Positions 8,189-16,921 of a DNA stretch of 48,388 nucleotides are shown here, in pieces. Both the position numbers and the translations under genes were made by a program. Below the pieces are notes generated by a model. It saw only the letters and a program-made list of their open reading frames with translations. It was not told where the DNA came from and ran no database searches. Numbering within the stretch: position 1 is the stretch's first letter; each line of letters starts with the position of its first letter. This stretch comes from a virus, in IMG/VR virus record IMGVR_UViG_3300023284_000582, positions 1 through 48,388 of that record, one strand, 5' to 3'.

Positions 8189-9268
8189 TTACGAAGTTAA
8201 ACCTTTAATTTTTACAATATCCTGTGCCCTGTTTGCCAAGTCAGAATTAAACCTAAATACAAAATAGAACCTAACCCATATTGCCATTTCCTCAAAATGA
8301 GTCATGATTAGGTTGGAATCAGTAGCCGGAGAAATCAAACTAGTTGCTTCAGTAGCTTCACTATTTACGAATACATTCGCTCTCATTTTTACAAATGGAA
8401 GTTCCATATCCGTGATAGACCACTTTTGGCCGTTAATTTCAGTACCGTTTCTAAAGTCCCAAGGGAAATTCTCAATCATTCCCACCGATCCGTCCCGGTA
8501 GAAGAAACCGTTGAATATGTCGGATCCCGGGGAAATGTTTCCAGTCTCATGCAGTCTATCACTAGGAAGGAATCCAAGAGCCTGAAGGTTTTTGTCGTTA
8601 TTTGCTCCAAACTTAGCTGCCTCTGATCTCTGAACAGCCATACCTCCTCTACTTGTAGTCAATCGGTAATTACCCGGAAGCTCATTTGCCTCCATTAACT
8701 GTTCGAGGTTAAAAAACATTGTTTCTTTTTGGGCCGCCTTATTGACTTCCAATGTGTCTGTGCCAGCATTAAATACAAAAGTACCGTCACCCTGAGAAAC
8801 TTGCGTAGTAAAATTCAGCAATTGACTTTTACGTGTTTCCATTTGAGCCTCAAGAATACTTTCGGTCACAATACCCATTTGATAGGCAACATTCTTCATC
8901 ACTTGTTGACGTGTGAACTCTGCATCTACAGCGTTATTGTCAAATGCACCGGGGAAATGTCTGAATCCCGAAAATACATCGAAAGGCACAAATGTATATT
9001 GGTCCGTTTCTGGTAGGTTATCAGGAATAAAATTGAACCCAGGTGTCTGTACAACAGATACTGTTTGGTCTCTGATTACAGGGATTTGTACGTCCCTTGA
9101 TGCTGAAAGACTCATTAAAGCCTCCATTGCGCTAGGTGGAATGTATTCCGTTGTAGCCGGAGTCGACGCTTTAACGCCATCCACCAGACCCAGCTCAGCA
9201 AACCTCTTTTCATTGGTTGCAGCTGTTTCTTGGATATCATTCCATTGTGATACGTCTAAAAATGCCAT
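8189..9268 (-). CDS. Major capsid protein
   Basis: A 359-residue protein, typical length for an HK97-fold capsid subunit without a separate delta domain. It follows a scaffold-like gene and precedes the decoration gene. The N terminus (about 1-30) is helical. Residues about 55-80 read 'SASRDVQIPVIRDQTVSVV', like the start of the E-loop/P-domain region, and the C-terminal part ends in strands and a helix. No catalytic protease is encoded in this reading frame. The call rests on gene order, size and fold-like pattern. Confidence 0.85.
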   Translation of the reverse strand: MAFLDVSQWNDIQETAATNEKRFAELGLVDGVKASTPATTEYIPPSAMEALMSLSASRDVQIPVIRDQTVSVVQTPGFNFIPDNLPETDQYTFVPFDVFSGFRHFPGAFDNNAVDAEFTRQQVMKNVAYQMGIVTESILEAQMETRKSQLLNFTTQVSQGDGTFVFNAGTDTLEVNKAAQKETMFFNLEQLMEANELPGNYRLTTSRGGMAVQRSEAAKFGANNDKNLQALGFLPSDRLHETGNISPGSDIFNGFFYRDGSVGMIENFPWDFRNGTEINGQKWSITDMELPFVKMRANVFVNSEATEATSLISPATDSNLIMTHFEEMAIWVRFYFVFRFNSDLANRAQDIVKIKGLTS

Positions 9269-9287
9269 TTGTTTTTAATTTCGTTAA

Positions 9288-10187
9288 TTAAGCCGCAGCA
9301 ACATTGCCACGGATTTTGTTATTATACTCAGAAAATAGTTTTGAATATTTTTGATCCAAGACACTGAGCCCTTTATGTGTTGAAAGCAAATGGTCTTTTA
9401 TAAGCTTTGAACGTTCAATAGAATCATTAACAGCAGTATCCGGCACACTAAATGGAACACCTTCAATCTTTTCTAGTGTAATTGGTTTTGCGTTCGGACC
9501 TTTTTGCTGCCTACCTTTTGCTAATTCTGTCAATTCAGCGTCTTTGCTTATTAATTCTGACAGTTTTATTGTTTTATGTGGGTTTTCCTTGTTGATAGCC
9601 ATCCATTCGCCCTCAACTTTTTCAGGAGTCCATTCGTTTAGAGTCTTTTTAACGAATTCATCCCATTTAGCTTTCGCCTCATAAGAATTAACATCCTGTG
9701 AAAAACTAGGTTTAACACTGTTGAATGCTGTTTCAAGCTTCAAGCCAGAATGCTGTTCAAAAAGTGTTTCATACTTTTCTTTATAAGGCATCAAATCGTC
9801 TACTTGTGCCGCTTTCTTTTGGAATTCCTCCAAGGTTTTTTTATTAGCCTCGAATTCTTTTACTAGAGCTTCGCTCCCTTTAACTGATTTTATTTTTTCG
9901 TCGTATTCATCTATTTTAGTTTGAAGCTCAGTAGATTTAGATGTTGAAAAAGAATCCCATGATCTATTAATGAAATCACCTACTTTTTCTCCTTGATCTC
10001 TTTCAACCCCTGTGAGCTCAGTAATCCTTTTAGACGCTCCGGTCAATATTCCTTCAGCATCCTTATTGGCTTTGCCGTCCCACTCCCCTTTAAGGTCTGC
10101 AATTGCGTTTGCTACATGTGAACTAACAGCTGTTACTTGCGCCTCTTCTAATTTATTCTCTTCTATGAATTCTTTTGAAAACTCCAT
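9288..10187 (-). CDS. Probable scaffolding protein
   Basis: A 299-residue, strongly charged protein directly upstream of the major capsid gene. Residues about 80-165 are dense in Lys/Glu with heptad-like spacing (for example 'TKIDEYDEKIKSVKGSEALV'), indicating a coiled coil. Scaffold proteins with this layout guide procapsid assembly and are then lost. I see no protease motif. Confidence 0.75.
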   Translation of the reverse strand: MEFSKEFIEENKLEEAQVTAVSSHVANAIADLKGEWDGKANKDAEGILTGASKRITELTGVERDQGEKVGDFINRSWDSFSTSKSTELQTKIDEYDEKIKSVKGSEALVKEFEANKKTLEEFQKKAAQVDDLMPYKEKYETLFEQHSGLKLETAFNSVKPSFSQDVNSYEAKAKWDEFVKKTLNEWTPEKVEGEWMAINKENPHKTIKLSELISKDAELTELAKGRQQKGPNAKPITLEKIEGVPFSVPDTAVNDSIERSKLIKDHLLSTHKGLSVLDQKYSKLFSEYNNKIRGNVAAA

Positions 10188-10210
10188 AATCTTTTATTTC
10201 GTTTGGTTAA

Positions 10211-10771
10211 TTAAACTTCTTCCTTTTGTTTTTCTGCAATCTTCTCTTTGATAGTCTCAAGGCTCCATAAATGATGTCCTTTTTTACCAAAAATATTTAC
10301 ATATTTTTCCTTTGCTTCTACTAACTCAGGAGGAGTTTCTGATTTATCTTCAACAACCGAACTGTTACCGGACTGCATTGCTTTAACCATTGCTTTTAAT
10401 TCTGCACCCTCTTTCTTAAGCTCTGCTATTTCTTTTTGTTCTGGTGTCAGCTTAATGTCAAGTTTTACAACCAAAGAATCTTGCACTTTCTTTTCTACTT
10501 CTTCCGGAACATCCACAAATGTATGGGATACATAGTGGCCGTTCTCATCCGTTTTTATTTTAGCAAACCCTATTACGTCAATTTTAATTATACCACTTGG
10601 TATAACTTGTTTTAACCAATTGTTCCATTCCATCGTGTCGAAAGGAAGGCTAACCTTATGGTTGTCGTTTACAACTTTTCCTTTTTCATCCTTAACAACT
10701 CCTGGAATGCCTTTCTTGATTTTGTAAATGTGAAGGTGTATTGTTGGGTGTTTTTCTTTTAAATCACTCAT
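10211..10771 (-). CDS. Uncharacterised capsid-module protein with coiled coil
   Basis: A 186-residue protein between portal and scaffold. The first 100 residues look beta-rich, and residues about 110-140 are a short Lys/Glu coil (EIAELKKEGAELKAMVKAM). The slot is often filled by a head protease or a minor head protein, but no Ser-His or ClpP-like motif is visible, so no function is assigned. Confidence 0.75.
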   Translation of the reverse strand: MSDLKEKHPTIHLHIYKIKKGIPGVVKDEKGKVVNDNHKVSLPFDTMEWNNWLKQVIPSGIIKIDVIGFAKIKTDENGHYVSHTFVDVPEEVEKKVQDSLVVKLDIKLTPEQKEIAELKKEGAELKAMVKAMQSGNSSVVEDKSETPPELVEAKEKYVNIFGKKGHHLWSLETIKEKIAEKQKEEV

Positions 10772-10777
10772 AATCTT

Positions 10778-12475
10778 TTATTCTGTGGGTATTGTTTGTA
10801 TTGTACTTTGATTTATTATTTGTGTAATTAAATTATTTATTAATACCAGCTTTTCGGACTCCGTTCCTTCTATCATTCTGGAAAACTCAAGGATGTCACC
10901 GAATTGAGATTCAAATATTCCTATCCAATGTGTGAATTGTGTTTGATATTGAAATGTGGTGTCGGTTACAATGTTTCTATCAATGGCCTTATCGAAATCT
11001 AAGTCGCTCGGATAAGGCAGAAGCTTGTTCAGGAGAACATTCTTTTCTGATTTGTCTTTATTAAACTTATTCTGAGTTTGAGATAATTTGATAAGAATCC
11101 TCTGTCTTTCAATTGGGTTTGGTGCTTTTTCAAATAAAGCCAATAATTGTTCTTCCGATTCTTGGAAAAAGTCAGTCCCATAATTAGCCTCATTGGTCAC
11201 ACGGTCGGGGCCAAATTGAAAACCTAACATTTTGTTGTCTGATCGTTGTCTTATTCTGGATAATTCAAACGAAACATCCCGTAACCTATCTTCTTTTGAT
11301 ACAAGTCCTATTTTATTCTGCAACTCGTTCATTGCTTCCTCTTTGCCTTCTTTAGATACTCCGGCTAATGAGATTATAATACTTTGTTCGATTTCCTTAA
11401 CTCTGGTGTTGATGTAGTCCAATTGTTCTACAGGCATATGGAAATAGTTGATGAAATTCTTTACCGCATCTACATCAACAGATCCATCTTGTTTTCTTGG
11501 AGCTTTAACATTTATAACCGTACCTGCTTGATGTACTGATTTAGACTCTGTAATTTCACTACCTATTCTAGCTCTTTGGCTGCCTATTTCTTTTGAACTC
11601 ATGGGATGTCCAGGACTAGAGCCTTTTATATCATCTCCTTTTTCATTCTCTTTGGTCTTAAGTACTGTTGTTACCGGAATAGCTCCGTTAGGATCAGACA
11701 TACGTTGTAATGTCTTAAGAAATACATATTCCTCCAACTCTTCACGCATATAGCTAAACCTAGATTTTCGAACTATATCGTCGTCTGCAAAAGGTTCGTC
11801 AGCTATATAATCAGCGGGGCATACTCCTAAATCATGAGGCACATCTAACAAAATGCTTAAGGTTTCTTTCTCAAAGAACTGAAACCGTTCATCGTCCATG
11901 AATAAGAAGCCTTGTATTATACCGTTTTCAGTAGGCAATGAAGCGCTAAACGCTATTCTTTTAATGGTGCTGTTAGACGATTCTAAAGCTTTAACATTGT
12001 CAATTGACACCATGTGTCTAACAGGCATGTTAATATCAATCAAATCATGCACCATGATATCGTTATGCCGAAACATAAGTGCATCGAAGACTAATTTGTT
12101 GAATTCTTTTATTTGTAAACTCTCAGGAGCTTCTACATTTTCACCATTAATCGTATAATTGAAAAAAGAATCCTCTGAGAAGAAGACTCTTTTAAGTTCC
12201 GGTATAACCCTTTGATTAATTAGTTTAGAAGATGATATAGGGAACCGGAGATATTTAAAAAAACTAAGGAAATTATCTGTTTTAAAAACGGTCTTTACCC
12301 AATTAAGGAAGTCATCATTTCCTCTGAATTGGCGTTCGCCCCAAACCTTTAAATAGTCAAGGGTTATTTCTTGTTGAACTGTAGATTGGGTGAAGTACGC
12401 TAATTGCCTTTGCTGTTTTCTGGCAAGCTGTATAGATGAAGACCCCACTTTCTTTTCAATAAATTCTTTAGACAT
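10778..12475 (-). CDS. Portal protein
   Basis: A 565-residue protein downstream of the large terminase. It is of portal size, with a helix-rich C-terminal half ending in Gln/Asn-rich residues and charged helices near 355-420, expected for the portal stem and crown. Portals form the dodecameric ring through which the terminase packs DNA. No short signature exists for the family, so the call rests on order, length and composition. Its own promoter (12523-12555) lies upstream. Confidence 0.8.
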   Translation of the reverse strand: MSKEFIEKKVGSSSIQLARKQQRQLAYFTQSTVQQEITLDYLKVWGERQFRGNDDFLNWVKTVFKTDNFLSFFKYLRFPISSSKLINQRVIPELKRVFFSEDSFFNYTINGENVEAPESLQIKEFNKLVFDALMFRHNDIMVHDLIDINMPVRHMVSIDNVKALESSNSTIKRIAFSASLPTENGIIQGFLFMDDERFQFFEKETLSILLDVPHDLGVCPADYIADEPFADDDIVRKSRFSYMREELEEYVFLKTLQRMSDPNGAIPVTTVLKTKENEKGDDIKGSSPGHPMSSKEIGSQRARIGSEITESKSVHQAGTVINVKAPRKQDGSVDVDAVKNFINYFHMPVEQLDYINTRVKEIEQSIIISLAGVSKEGKEEAMNELQNKIGLVSKEDRLRDVSFELSRIRQRSDNKMLGFQFGPDRVTNEANYGTDFFQESEEQLLALFEKAPNPIERQRILIKLSQTQNKFNKDKSEKNVLLNKLLPYPSDLDFDKAIDRNIVTDTTFQYQTQFTHWIGIFESQFGDILEFSRMIEGTESEKLVLINNLITQIINQSTIQTIPTE

Positions 12476-12522
12476 TGTCCGTATTGAATAGCTTGAAAGT
12501 CTTTTTTCAGCGTACTATTTTA

Positions 12523-12555
12523 CAAATGTATATAAATTATTTTTAACTAATACAA
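12523..12555 (-). promoter_or_regulatory. Promoter upstream of portal gene (TTG-N22-TACATTTG)
   Basis: Minus-strand TACATTTG matches the Bacteroidota -7 element TAnnTTTG, with TTG 22 bases upstream, inside the 17-23 range known for Flavobacterium promoters. It lies in the only gap in the head operon and would give a leader of about 40 bases before the portal ATG. Confidence 0.65.
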
Positions 12556-12573
12556 GTTTTTTTGTTTTTAATT

Positions 12574-12801
12574 TTATTTTTCTAAATCATTGATCTCTCG
12601 TATGTTTTTTGGAGGAACTGAATATTCGCAACCGTTTTTATCGGTAACAATGGCTCTACCTCCTTTTGTTAATCGGGTTAATATCAATTCTTGTTTTTCA
12701 CGGATAAGAGGTTTTAATTCTCCATTCATCATCAAATCCCCATCGGGAGTCAGGTAAATCTTATTGCCTATATTTGATTTTATAAAGTCTAAGGTTTTCA
12801 T
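12574..12801 (-). CDS. Small protein between terminase and portal
   Basis: A 75-residue protein using the ATG at 12801 (MKTLDFIKSNIGNKIYLTP). A longer reading from 12876 would overlap the terminase C terminus by 59 bases and add a hydrophobic tail-like leader, so I reject it. The protein alternates Lys/Asn and hydrophobic residues and ends NIREINDLEK. Family unknown. Confidence 0.7.
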   Translation of the reverse strand: MKTLDFIKSNIGNKIYLTPDGDLMMNGELKPLIREKQELILTRLTKGGRAIVTDKNGCEYSVPPKNIREINDLEK

Positions 12802-12817
12802 ATACAAATATACTAAA

Positions 12818-14224
12818 TTATTGCCAATCAGAACTATATCCAGAATCATATGACATATGAGCATAGCGTGACCCATCCCAAAAATGATTAAACTTATCTT
12901 CAGGCTTGTTAATCGCTATTCCATTTATCTCCATGAACCTATAGTTTTCAGCTTCTTTTCTTGCAAATTTATATAATGCATTTCTAACAATGTATATTTT
13001 TTTCTTTCGCATTGATGTTATCCAAAACATAACAGAGTGTGTCTTCACTACTTTTTCAACCTCCCAATCCATTTCATAAAGAGCGGATACCATTTGAAAT
13101 GACCCCTTTGTTTGATGGGTAAACCTGTCAGCACTATCTGCTGTTATTGGATCGTGTTTACTTATTCCTATTGATTTAAGAAAAGAGTCAATTATGTCAG
13201 GGGTTTCCATTGGCTGATAGCACAATAGTTCTAAATAAATATTTGGTCCTTCTTCACCATATTTCACTAACGCTGTAGGATCGTTGGTGAAACCAAAATC
13301 TAAACCGTATGTATGAGCAACGTGTGACGGAAACTCATCTATGTATTGAACATTATTGAAAATTAGCCCTTTCATTGAGCCTCTTAAACCAAGCCCATAA
13401 ACTTTCCAATTAAACTCATCAACCGTATTGTATTCTATGTTTTCCGGGTGTGGTGGTGGTTGGTTTTTATCAGAAACCTCTTCACCTCTATACATCATTT
13501 TATTGCCTTCTATCTGATAGCTTCCTGGTAGCCACGGTTCATAACCTAGTATTTTGTTTTTTTCTTTTATTGAAATATGCGTGTTCTGATTAAATGTAGT
13601 CCTTAAGAACCCTACATCCGGTCTGGTTATAACAGAATTAAAAATCCAGTGTTCAGTGAATGATGGGTTGTAATCCATCCACCAGAATTTCCGGCAACGC
13701 ATTTCAACTTGATCAAACACACCTCTTTTGATCATCATTGCTTCGTTGAAAAATGCATAATCACAACCGCCTCCGTGTTTTCCATCACCTAAAAAATAAA
13801 CCTTTGAATTGCCTATTTTAAAACTCTTAACTTCTTCAGCTTCCTTGAATTTATTGGGTAGGCCAAAATCATCTAATCGTCTTTTGAAATCATCATATAG
13901 AGTTGTTTTAAATTCGTTGTACGTTTCCCGGTAAATGTTGATCGTACACCCGTCAGTTACATGTAGAATAGTGCTGAGATAAATTATAAAATCAACGCCT
14001 GACCATGTCTTGCCTGATCGGCTGGACCCTTCTAATACAACCCCTCCATAACCAGCGATTAGTTTATCCTTAGAATCATATTGTTGTTCACTTAATGATT
14101 TTAGGATGAAATTATAATTAACATTATTCTCCGTTGATTCACAGTCTTGTAATTGTTGTGTTCTATTCCAACGGTCACGCAACTCTATAAGGTCTAGGTA
14201 TTCTTCTTTTTGTGCTGGGGTCAC
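12818..14224 (-). CDS. terL: Terminase large subunit
   Basis: The 468-residue DNA-packaging motor and nuclease. Residues 66-73 form the Walker A loop GSSRSGKT. 'CDYAFFNEA' (154-162) is the Walker B motif with the catalytic Glu, and 'MDYNP' (183-187) is the coupling motif. The RNase-H-like nuclease follows: 'GLDFGFTNDPTAL' (307-319), 'ITADSADR' (360-367) and a late Asp in 'HFWDGSRYAH'. Length is normal. It overlaps the HExxH gene upstream by 4 bases. The small subunit is not adjacent but lies at 21883-22347 in the early unit. Confidence 0.95.
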   Translation of the reverse strand: MTPAQKEEYLDLIELRDRWNRTQQLQDCESTENNVNYNFILKSLSEQQYDSKDKLIAGYGGVVLEGSSRSGKTWSGVDFIIYLSTILHVTDGCTINIYRETYNEFKTTLYDDFKRRLDDFGLPNKFKEAEEVKSFKIGNSKVYFLGDGKHGGGCDYAFFNEAMMIKRGVFDQVEMRCRKFWWMDYNPSFTEHWIFNSVITRPDVGFLRTTFNQNTHISIKEKNKILGYEPWLPGSYQIEGNKMMYRGEEVSDKNQPPPHPENIEYNTVDEFNWKVYGLGLRGSMKGLIFNNVQYIDEFPSHVAHTYGLDFGFTNDPTALVKYGEEGPNIYLELLCYQPMETPDIIDSFLKSIGISKHDPITADSADRFTHQTKGSFQMVSALYEMDWEVEKVVKTHSVMFWITSMRKKKIYIVRNALYKFARKEAENYRFMEINGIAINKPEDKFNHFWDGSRYAHMSYDSGYSSDWQ

Positions 14225-14520
14225 CTTTTTGACTTTTCAAATTGATGTAAAAGCAAGCTGAACTTTTGCACAAACTCTTCATTATCACTCAATTCATGCT
14301 CTCCTAAAGTGTTCAATATTGCATGAGTAACTTCATGGTATAATGTTTGTTCGATGTTGTCAATTTTTAAATCTTCTCCATTGTGAGTTTTTGTTAGGTT
14401 TATTAAGCTTGAAGTAAACCACATCTGACCATAAGCACCATTTTTAGATAGCTCCTTTTCGTTAAACTTGATTTCCCACTCTATTCCTCCGAGCGTAAAT
14501 TTACTAGGTAATTCTTTCAT
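14221..14520 (-). CDS. Small HExxH metallopeptidase-like protein
   Basis: A 99-residue protein with 'YHEVTHAILN' at residues 61-70, giving a HEVTH zinc-protease motif. A possible third ligand Glu lies 15-16 residues further on, in 'DNEEFVQKF'. This is the arrangement of small gluzincin-type phage proteins. The N-terminal half is beta-rich. It is coupled to the large terminase (ATGA overlap). The substrate is unknown; processing of a head protein is possible but unproven. Confidence 0.75.
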   Translation of the reverse strand: MKELPSKFTLGGIEWEIKFNEKELSKNGAYGQMWFTSSLINLTKTHNGEDLKIDNIEQTLYHEVTHAILNTLGEHELSDNEEFVQKFSLLLHQFEKSKR

Positions 14521-14732
14521 TAGTTCTGCATTCTGGTTTCTAATATCTTTAGGCGTTTAGGACAATTAAATTCAACGGCACAAATAGTGTTCACTGTTTC
14601 ATATCTTATTGCATACCATTCATAAGGGTTAAAGTCTTTTATACATTCCGGGTTATAAGTAACTGTAACTACCTTTATATGCTTCCTAATATCCTCTATG
14701 TCTATCAGGTTTATCAACTCTTCGAAAGTCAT
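14520..14732 (-). CDS. Small protein, tandem paralogue 1
   Basis: A 70-residue protein. It aligns with its upstream neighbour (14729-14920) along the pattern I..IK.VT..Y ... FN...W ... IC.VE, so the two arose by tandem duplication. It shares one base with the next gene. Function unknown. Confidence 0.7.
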   Translation of the reverse strand: MTFEELINLIDIEDIRKHIKVVTVTYNPECIKDFNPYEWYAIRYETVNTICAVEFNCPKRLKILETRMQN

Positions 14733-14920
14733 ACCGGTTCTATCTCTACTTCACAAATACCTTCAGCTATTCTTTGTATTATTCGCTTTCGGAATAAACA
14801 CCACTGACTGGCGTTGAAATACCTGGTAGCCTCTCCGTTAGTATAGTTAATAGTAACACTTTTAATGTTCTTTTCTATACTGTATGCGTCGCGAAGCTTT
14901 AATAGTTCTTCTTGTTCCAT
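14729..14920 (-). CDS. Small protein, tandem paralogue 2
   Basis: A 63-residue protein and tandem copy of the downstream gene, with shared 'NIKSVTINY' and 'ASQWCLF' positions. It overlaps the downstream gene by 4 bases and the upstream one by 22. Function unknown. Confidence 0.7.
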   Translation of the reverse strand: MEQEELLKLRDAYSIEKNIKSVTINYTNGEATRYFNASQWCLFRKRIIQRIAEGICEVEIEPV

Positions 14921-15120
14921 CGATCAGAAACTTTGATTATGAACGCTAATGTACGCAATTTAAAATTATCGATTGATAAAGTAAGCTCCAATAGTCTCCA
15001 TTTCAATGTTTTTGTAATAGGCTTAAGCTCTATATTGTTGTCTGTGCAATGCATAATCACATCTACTTGATAAGAGATTATCGCAGCGGTCTGTGTTTCT
15101 ATCTGTTCTTGTGTGGTCAT
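14899..15120 (-). CDS. Small uncharacterised protein
   Basis: A 73-residue protein starting MTTQEQIETQ, with a mixed hydrophobic/basic C terminus (LAFIIKVSDRWNKKNY). It overlaps the gene on each side by a few bases, which supports a coupled accessory operon. No family recognised. Confidence 0.6.
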   Translation of the reverse strand: MTTQEQIETQTAAIISYQVDVIMHCTDNNIELKPITKTLKWRLLELTLSIDNFKLRTLAFIIKVSDRWNKKNY

Positions 15121-15476
15121 TTTATTTCTAGTTCTTCACCAGTTAATATGAAATATAGGTTTTGTATCTTATGAATTGGTAGATTTTCAATGAACTGAAT
15201 TCCTTCATCATTATAAAAATCAATGTGAATACCCAAATACATTTCTGCTTTTTCTGAAATATGACAAGCAAATTCCTGTATAGATTCATAATCAAATTTA
15301 GGCCACCATTCCTCGGTTAATGGAATGGGGTTAAAATCATATTCAAGATGTTTTTTTTCTTCTAAAACTGAATAGGCTAAATCAAACATTTCCTTATCTA
15401 AGGGCAATTGTATAAATCCATTTTGATCATGAAAATATTCTACCCAATTCCCAATTCTTAATTCATTTGCTTCCAT
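15117..15476 (-). CDS. Small protein of the 'MEANELRIGN' family
   Basis: A 119-residue protein beginning MEANELRIGNWVEY and ending 'IQNLYFILTGEELEIK'. I recognise this as a common accessory type of Bacteroidota phages and prophages, with an internal 'PLTEE' motif. A second member lies at 31522-31854. Function unknown. The start is preceded by AAAGACTATG, the leader seen on many genes here. Confidence 0.8.
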   Translation of the reverse strand: MEANELRIGNWVEYFHDQNGFIQLPLDKEMFDLAYSVLEEKKHLEYDFNPIPLTEEWWPKFDYESIQEFACHISEKAEMYLGIHIDFYNDEGIQFIENLPIHKIQNLYFILTGEELEIK

Positions 15477-15481
15477 AGTCT

Positions 15482-15835
15482 TTAACTCTTTGTATCATAC
15501 TTATTTTTCAAACGCTCGTATTCAGAACGTTCTTTTATTTCCAATTCGTTAAGCCTTGATACTTCCTGTTGATCCTTGTCTATTTTACGTTTTTCAAAAT
15601 CTTTATCAGATTCCAATTCATATTTAATAGCATTAAATTCAATGTCTGTGCAAAAACTAGAATCAAAATCTTGTTCCAACTCAGCGTACAAGTCTAAATG
15701 AGTAGCTCCTTTATTTAGAGCTTCATTCAACCATACTATTAAATCAGTTATTTTGGTTGCATTTTTATAGCTAGAGCTATTCTGGACATAAAATCCTTCA
15801 GTTTTTATTTCAATTTCTTTTATCTCTTTTTCCAT
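15482..15835 (-). CDS. Accessory protein paralogous to 28383-28760
   Basis: A 117-residue acidic protein. The middle section 'NEALNKGATHLDLYAELEQD' and the later 'YELESDKDFEKR' align with 'NDATHIYFSADVYDG' and 'TLESKKDYQKR' in 28383-28760. The last 40 residues are a charged coil. Its start carries the GACTATG leader. Function unknown. Confidence 0.75.
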   Translation of the reverse strand: MEKEIKEIEIKTEGFYVQNSSSYKNATKITDLIVWLNEALNKGATHLDLYAELEQDFDSSFCTDIEFNAIKYELESDKDFEKRKIDKDQQEVSRLNELEIKERSEYERLKNKYDTKS

Positions 15836-15853
15836 AGTCTATATTTTAGTTAA

Positions 15854-16081
15854 TTAAAATCTGTTTCTAAAAGCAGTTAACTTTTCCTGAATAGGATCAA
15901 AAATACCAAGCCTTTCACCATTTTTATCTACATAAACATGGTCTCCTCCCAACATATAGGTTTCTCCTATGTCTTTATATTGTACAGTTTTTTCACGCAT
16001 AAAAAATAGTTTGCCTATTATTCCAGGAGTAAACGTAACGGTGTAAATGTTCTTATTTTGTTCTATATTGGTTATTTTCAT
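15854..16081 (-). CDS. Small uncharacterised protein
   Basis: A 75-residue protein (MKITNIEQNKNIYTVTFTPG) with strand-turn-strand composition and a Gly-rich centre (YMLGGDHVYVDKNGERLGIF). It lies between the paralogue above and the GIY-YIG gene. No family recognised. Confidence 0.7.
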   Translation of the reverse strand: MKITNIEQNKNIYTVTFTPGIIGKLFFMREKTVQYKDIGETYMLGGDHVYVDKNGERLGIFDPIQEKLTAFRNRF

Positions 16082-16093
16082 AATCTCTTCAAT

Positions 16094-16762
16094 CTACTCG
16101 TTTATAGTTTCCTTTACTATCTCAGGATAACAATTAAACCCATGTTCATTCATCAAATCCAATATTTCATTATTGGATAAATCGAACCATTCGCCACGTA
16201 TTCGACAATGTTTAAATTTCTTATGCAATTTAGATTCAATATTATCTTCACATACAGCAAATAATTGTATTGTTGGTTTTTCTGATTGGAGAACGGTTTC
16301 GCGATGCATTGGGTTTACTGATTTACCTATCTTAGTATAACCAGTATTTGAATCACGCATTAAATACGTTTTACTTGGCTTTTTAGGCTTTTTCGTACCC
16401 TCCATTTGACCAACCGTGAATTCTATTAAATGAGTTGTAAACATTGCGCTAAGATAATGCTCTCCATCCCTCTTGAATATCATTTTTATATCTAAATCAC
16501 AAAAAGCTAACGTCAATAAAAAAATAAAATATATGTTCCTAGTCTTACCGGATGCACCGTAATCAAAAAATTGTGAGCTAGAGATGTATAACCATCCATT
16601 CATCTCTATAAGATCAATTTCATTTGGGTCATATTCACCAAAATCAATTTGATCAATTCTTGAACACAATTCTTTTTGGTGAAGAAACAAATCTTTCAAT
16701 GCGTATTCTACGCCTACTTCCTCAATATATTCTCTCGTTATATGTCCAAATGTACTTTCCAT
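16094..16762 (-). CDS. Protein with C-terminal T5orf172/GIY-YIG-type nuclease domain
   Basis: A 222-residue protein. Residues about 132-205 carry the T5orf172/MUG113 pattern of the GIY-YIG superfamily: 'YLMRDSNTGYTKIGKS' (first strands and the Tyr-Ile-Gly equivalent), 'LHKKFKHCRIRGEWFDL' (the conserved Glu-Trp-Phe). The N-terminal 130 residues form a separate, unrecognised domain, often DNA binding in such proteins. Upstream lie a promoter (16860-16890), a first hairpin and a conserved hairpin ending 10 bases before the ATG, suggesting post-transcriptional control as in some homing nucleases. Confidence 0.8.
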   Translation of the reverse strand: MESTFGHITREYIEEVGVEYALKDLFLHQKELCSRIDQIDFGEYDPNEIDLIEMNGWLYISSSQFFDYGASGKTRNIYFIFLLTLAFCDLDIKMIFKRDGEHYLSAMFTTHLIEFTVGQMEGTKKPKKPSKTYLMRDSNTGYTKIGKSVNPMHRETVLQSEKPTIQLFAVCEDNIESKLHKKFKHCRIRGEWFDLSNNEILDLMNEHGFNCYPEIVKETINE

Positions 16763-16772
16763 AAAATAAAAA

Positions 16773-16815
16773 ATCCTACGAGGGTCAGCTTCGGTACCGC
16801 CTTCCCCAATAGGAT
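16773..16815 (-). promoter_or_regulatory. Conserved 5'-UTR hairpin element before GIY-YIG gene
   Basis: On the minus strand a 6-bp outer stem (ATCCTA/TAGGAT) encloses TTGGGGAAG...ACCCTCG, with an inner GGG/CCC pairing and a possible third small stem. It is followed by a T-rich run, and the ATG at 16762 begins 10 bases later. The same layout and core occur at 37558-37606 before an HNH gene. The outer stem sequences differ completely while both still pair. It could be a riboregulator or an attenuator. Confidence 0.65.
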
Positions 16816-16830
16816 AAATATTGTTTAAAT

Positions 16831-16851
16831 ATGATGGGTACCGACCATCAT
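16831..16851 (-). other. 7-bp hairpin at predicted transcript 5' end
   Basis: ATGATGG/CCATCAT with a 7-base loop (TCGGTAC or complement). It begins about 9 bases after the -7 element of the promoter at 16860-16890, so it would form the very 5' end of the GIY-YIG mRNA and could protect it from decay (inference). Confidence 0.55.
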
Positions 16852-16859
16852 TAATACTT

Positions 16860-16890
16860 CAAAGGTATGTATTTGCTTCTTATGATGCAA
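16860..16890 (-). promoter_or_regulatory. Promoter for GIY-YIG gene (TTG-N20-TACCTTTG)
   Basis: Minus-strand TACCTTTG fits TAnnTTTG, with TTG 20 bases upstream. The predicted start is near 16853, giving a leader of about 90 bases that contains two hairpins. Confidence 0.6.
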
Positions 16891-16921
16891 TGTTTTTCGT
16901 CTGCTTCCTGGGAATATGCCT

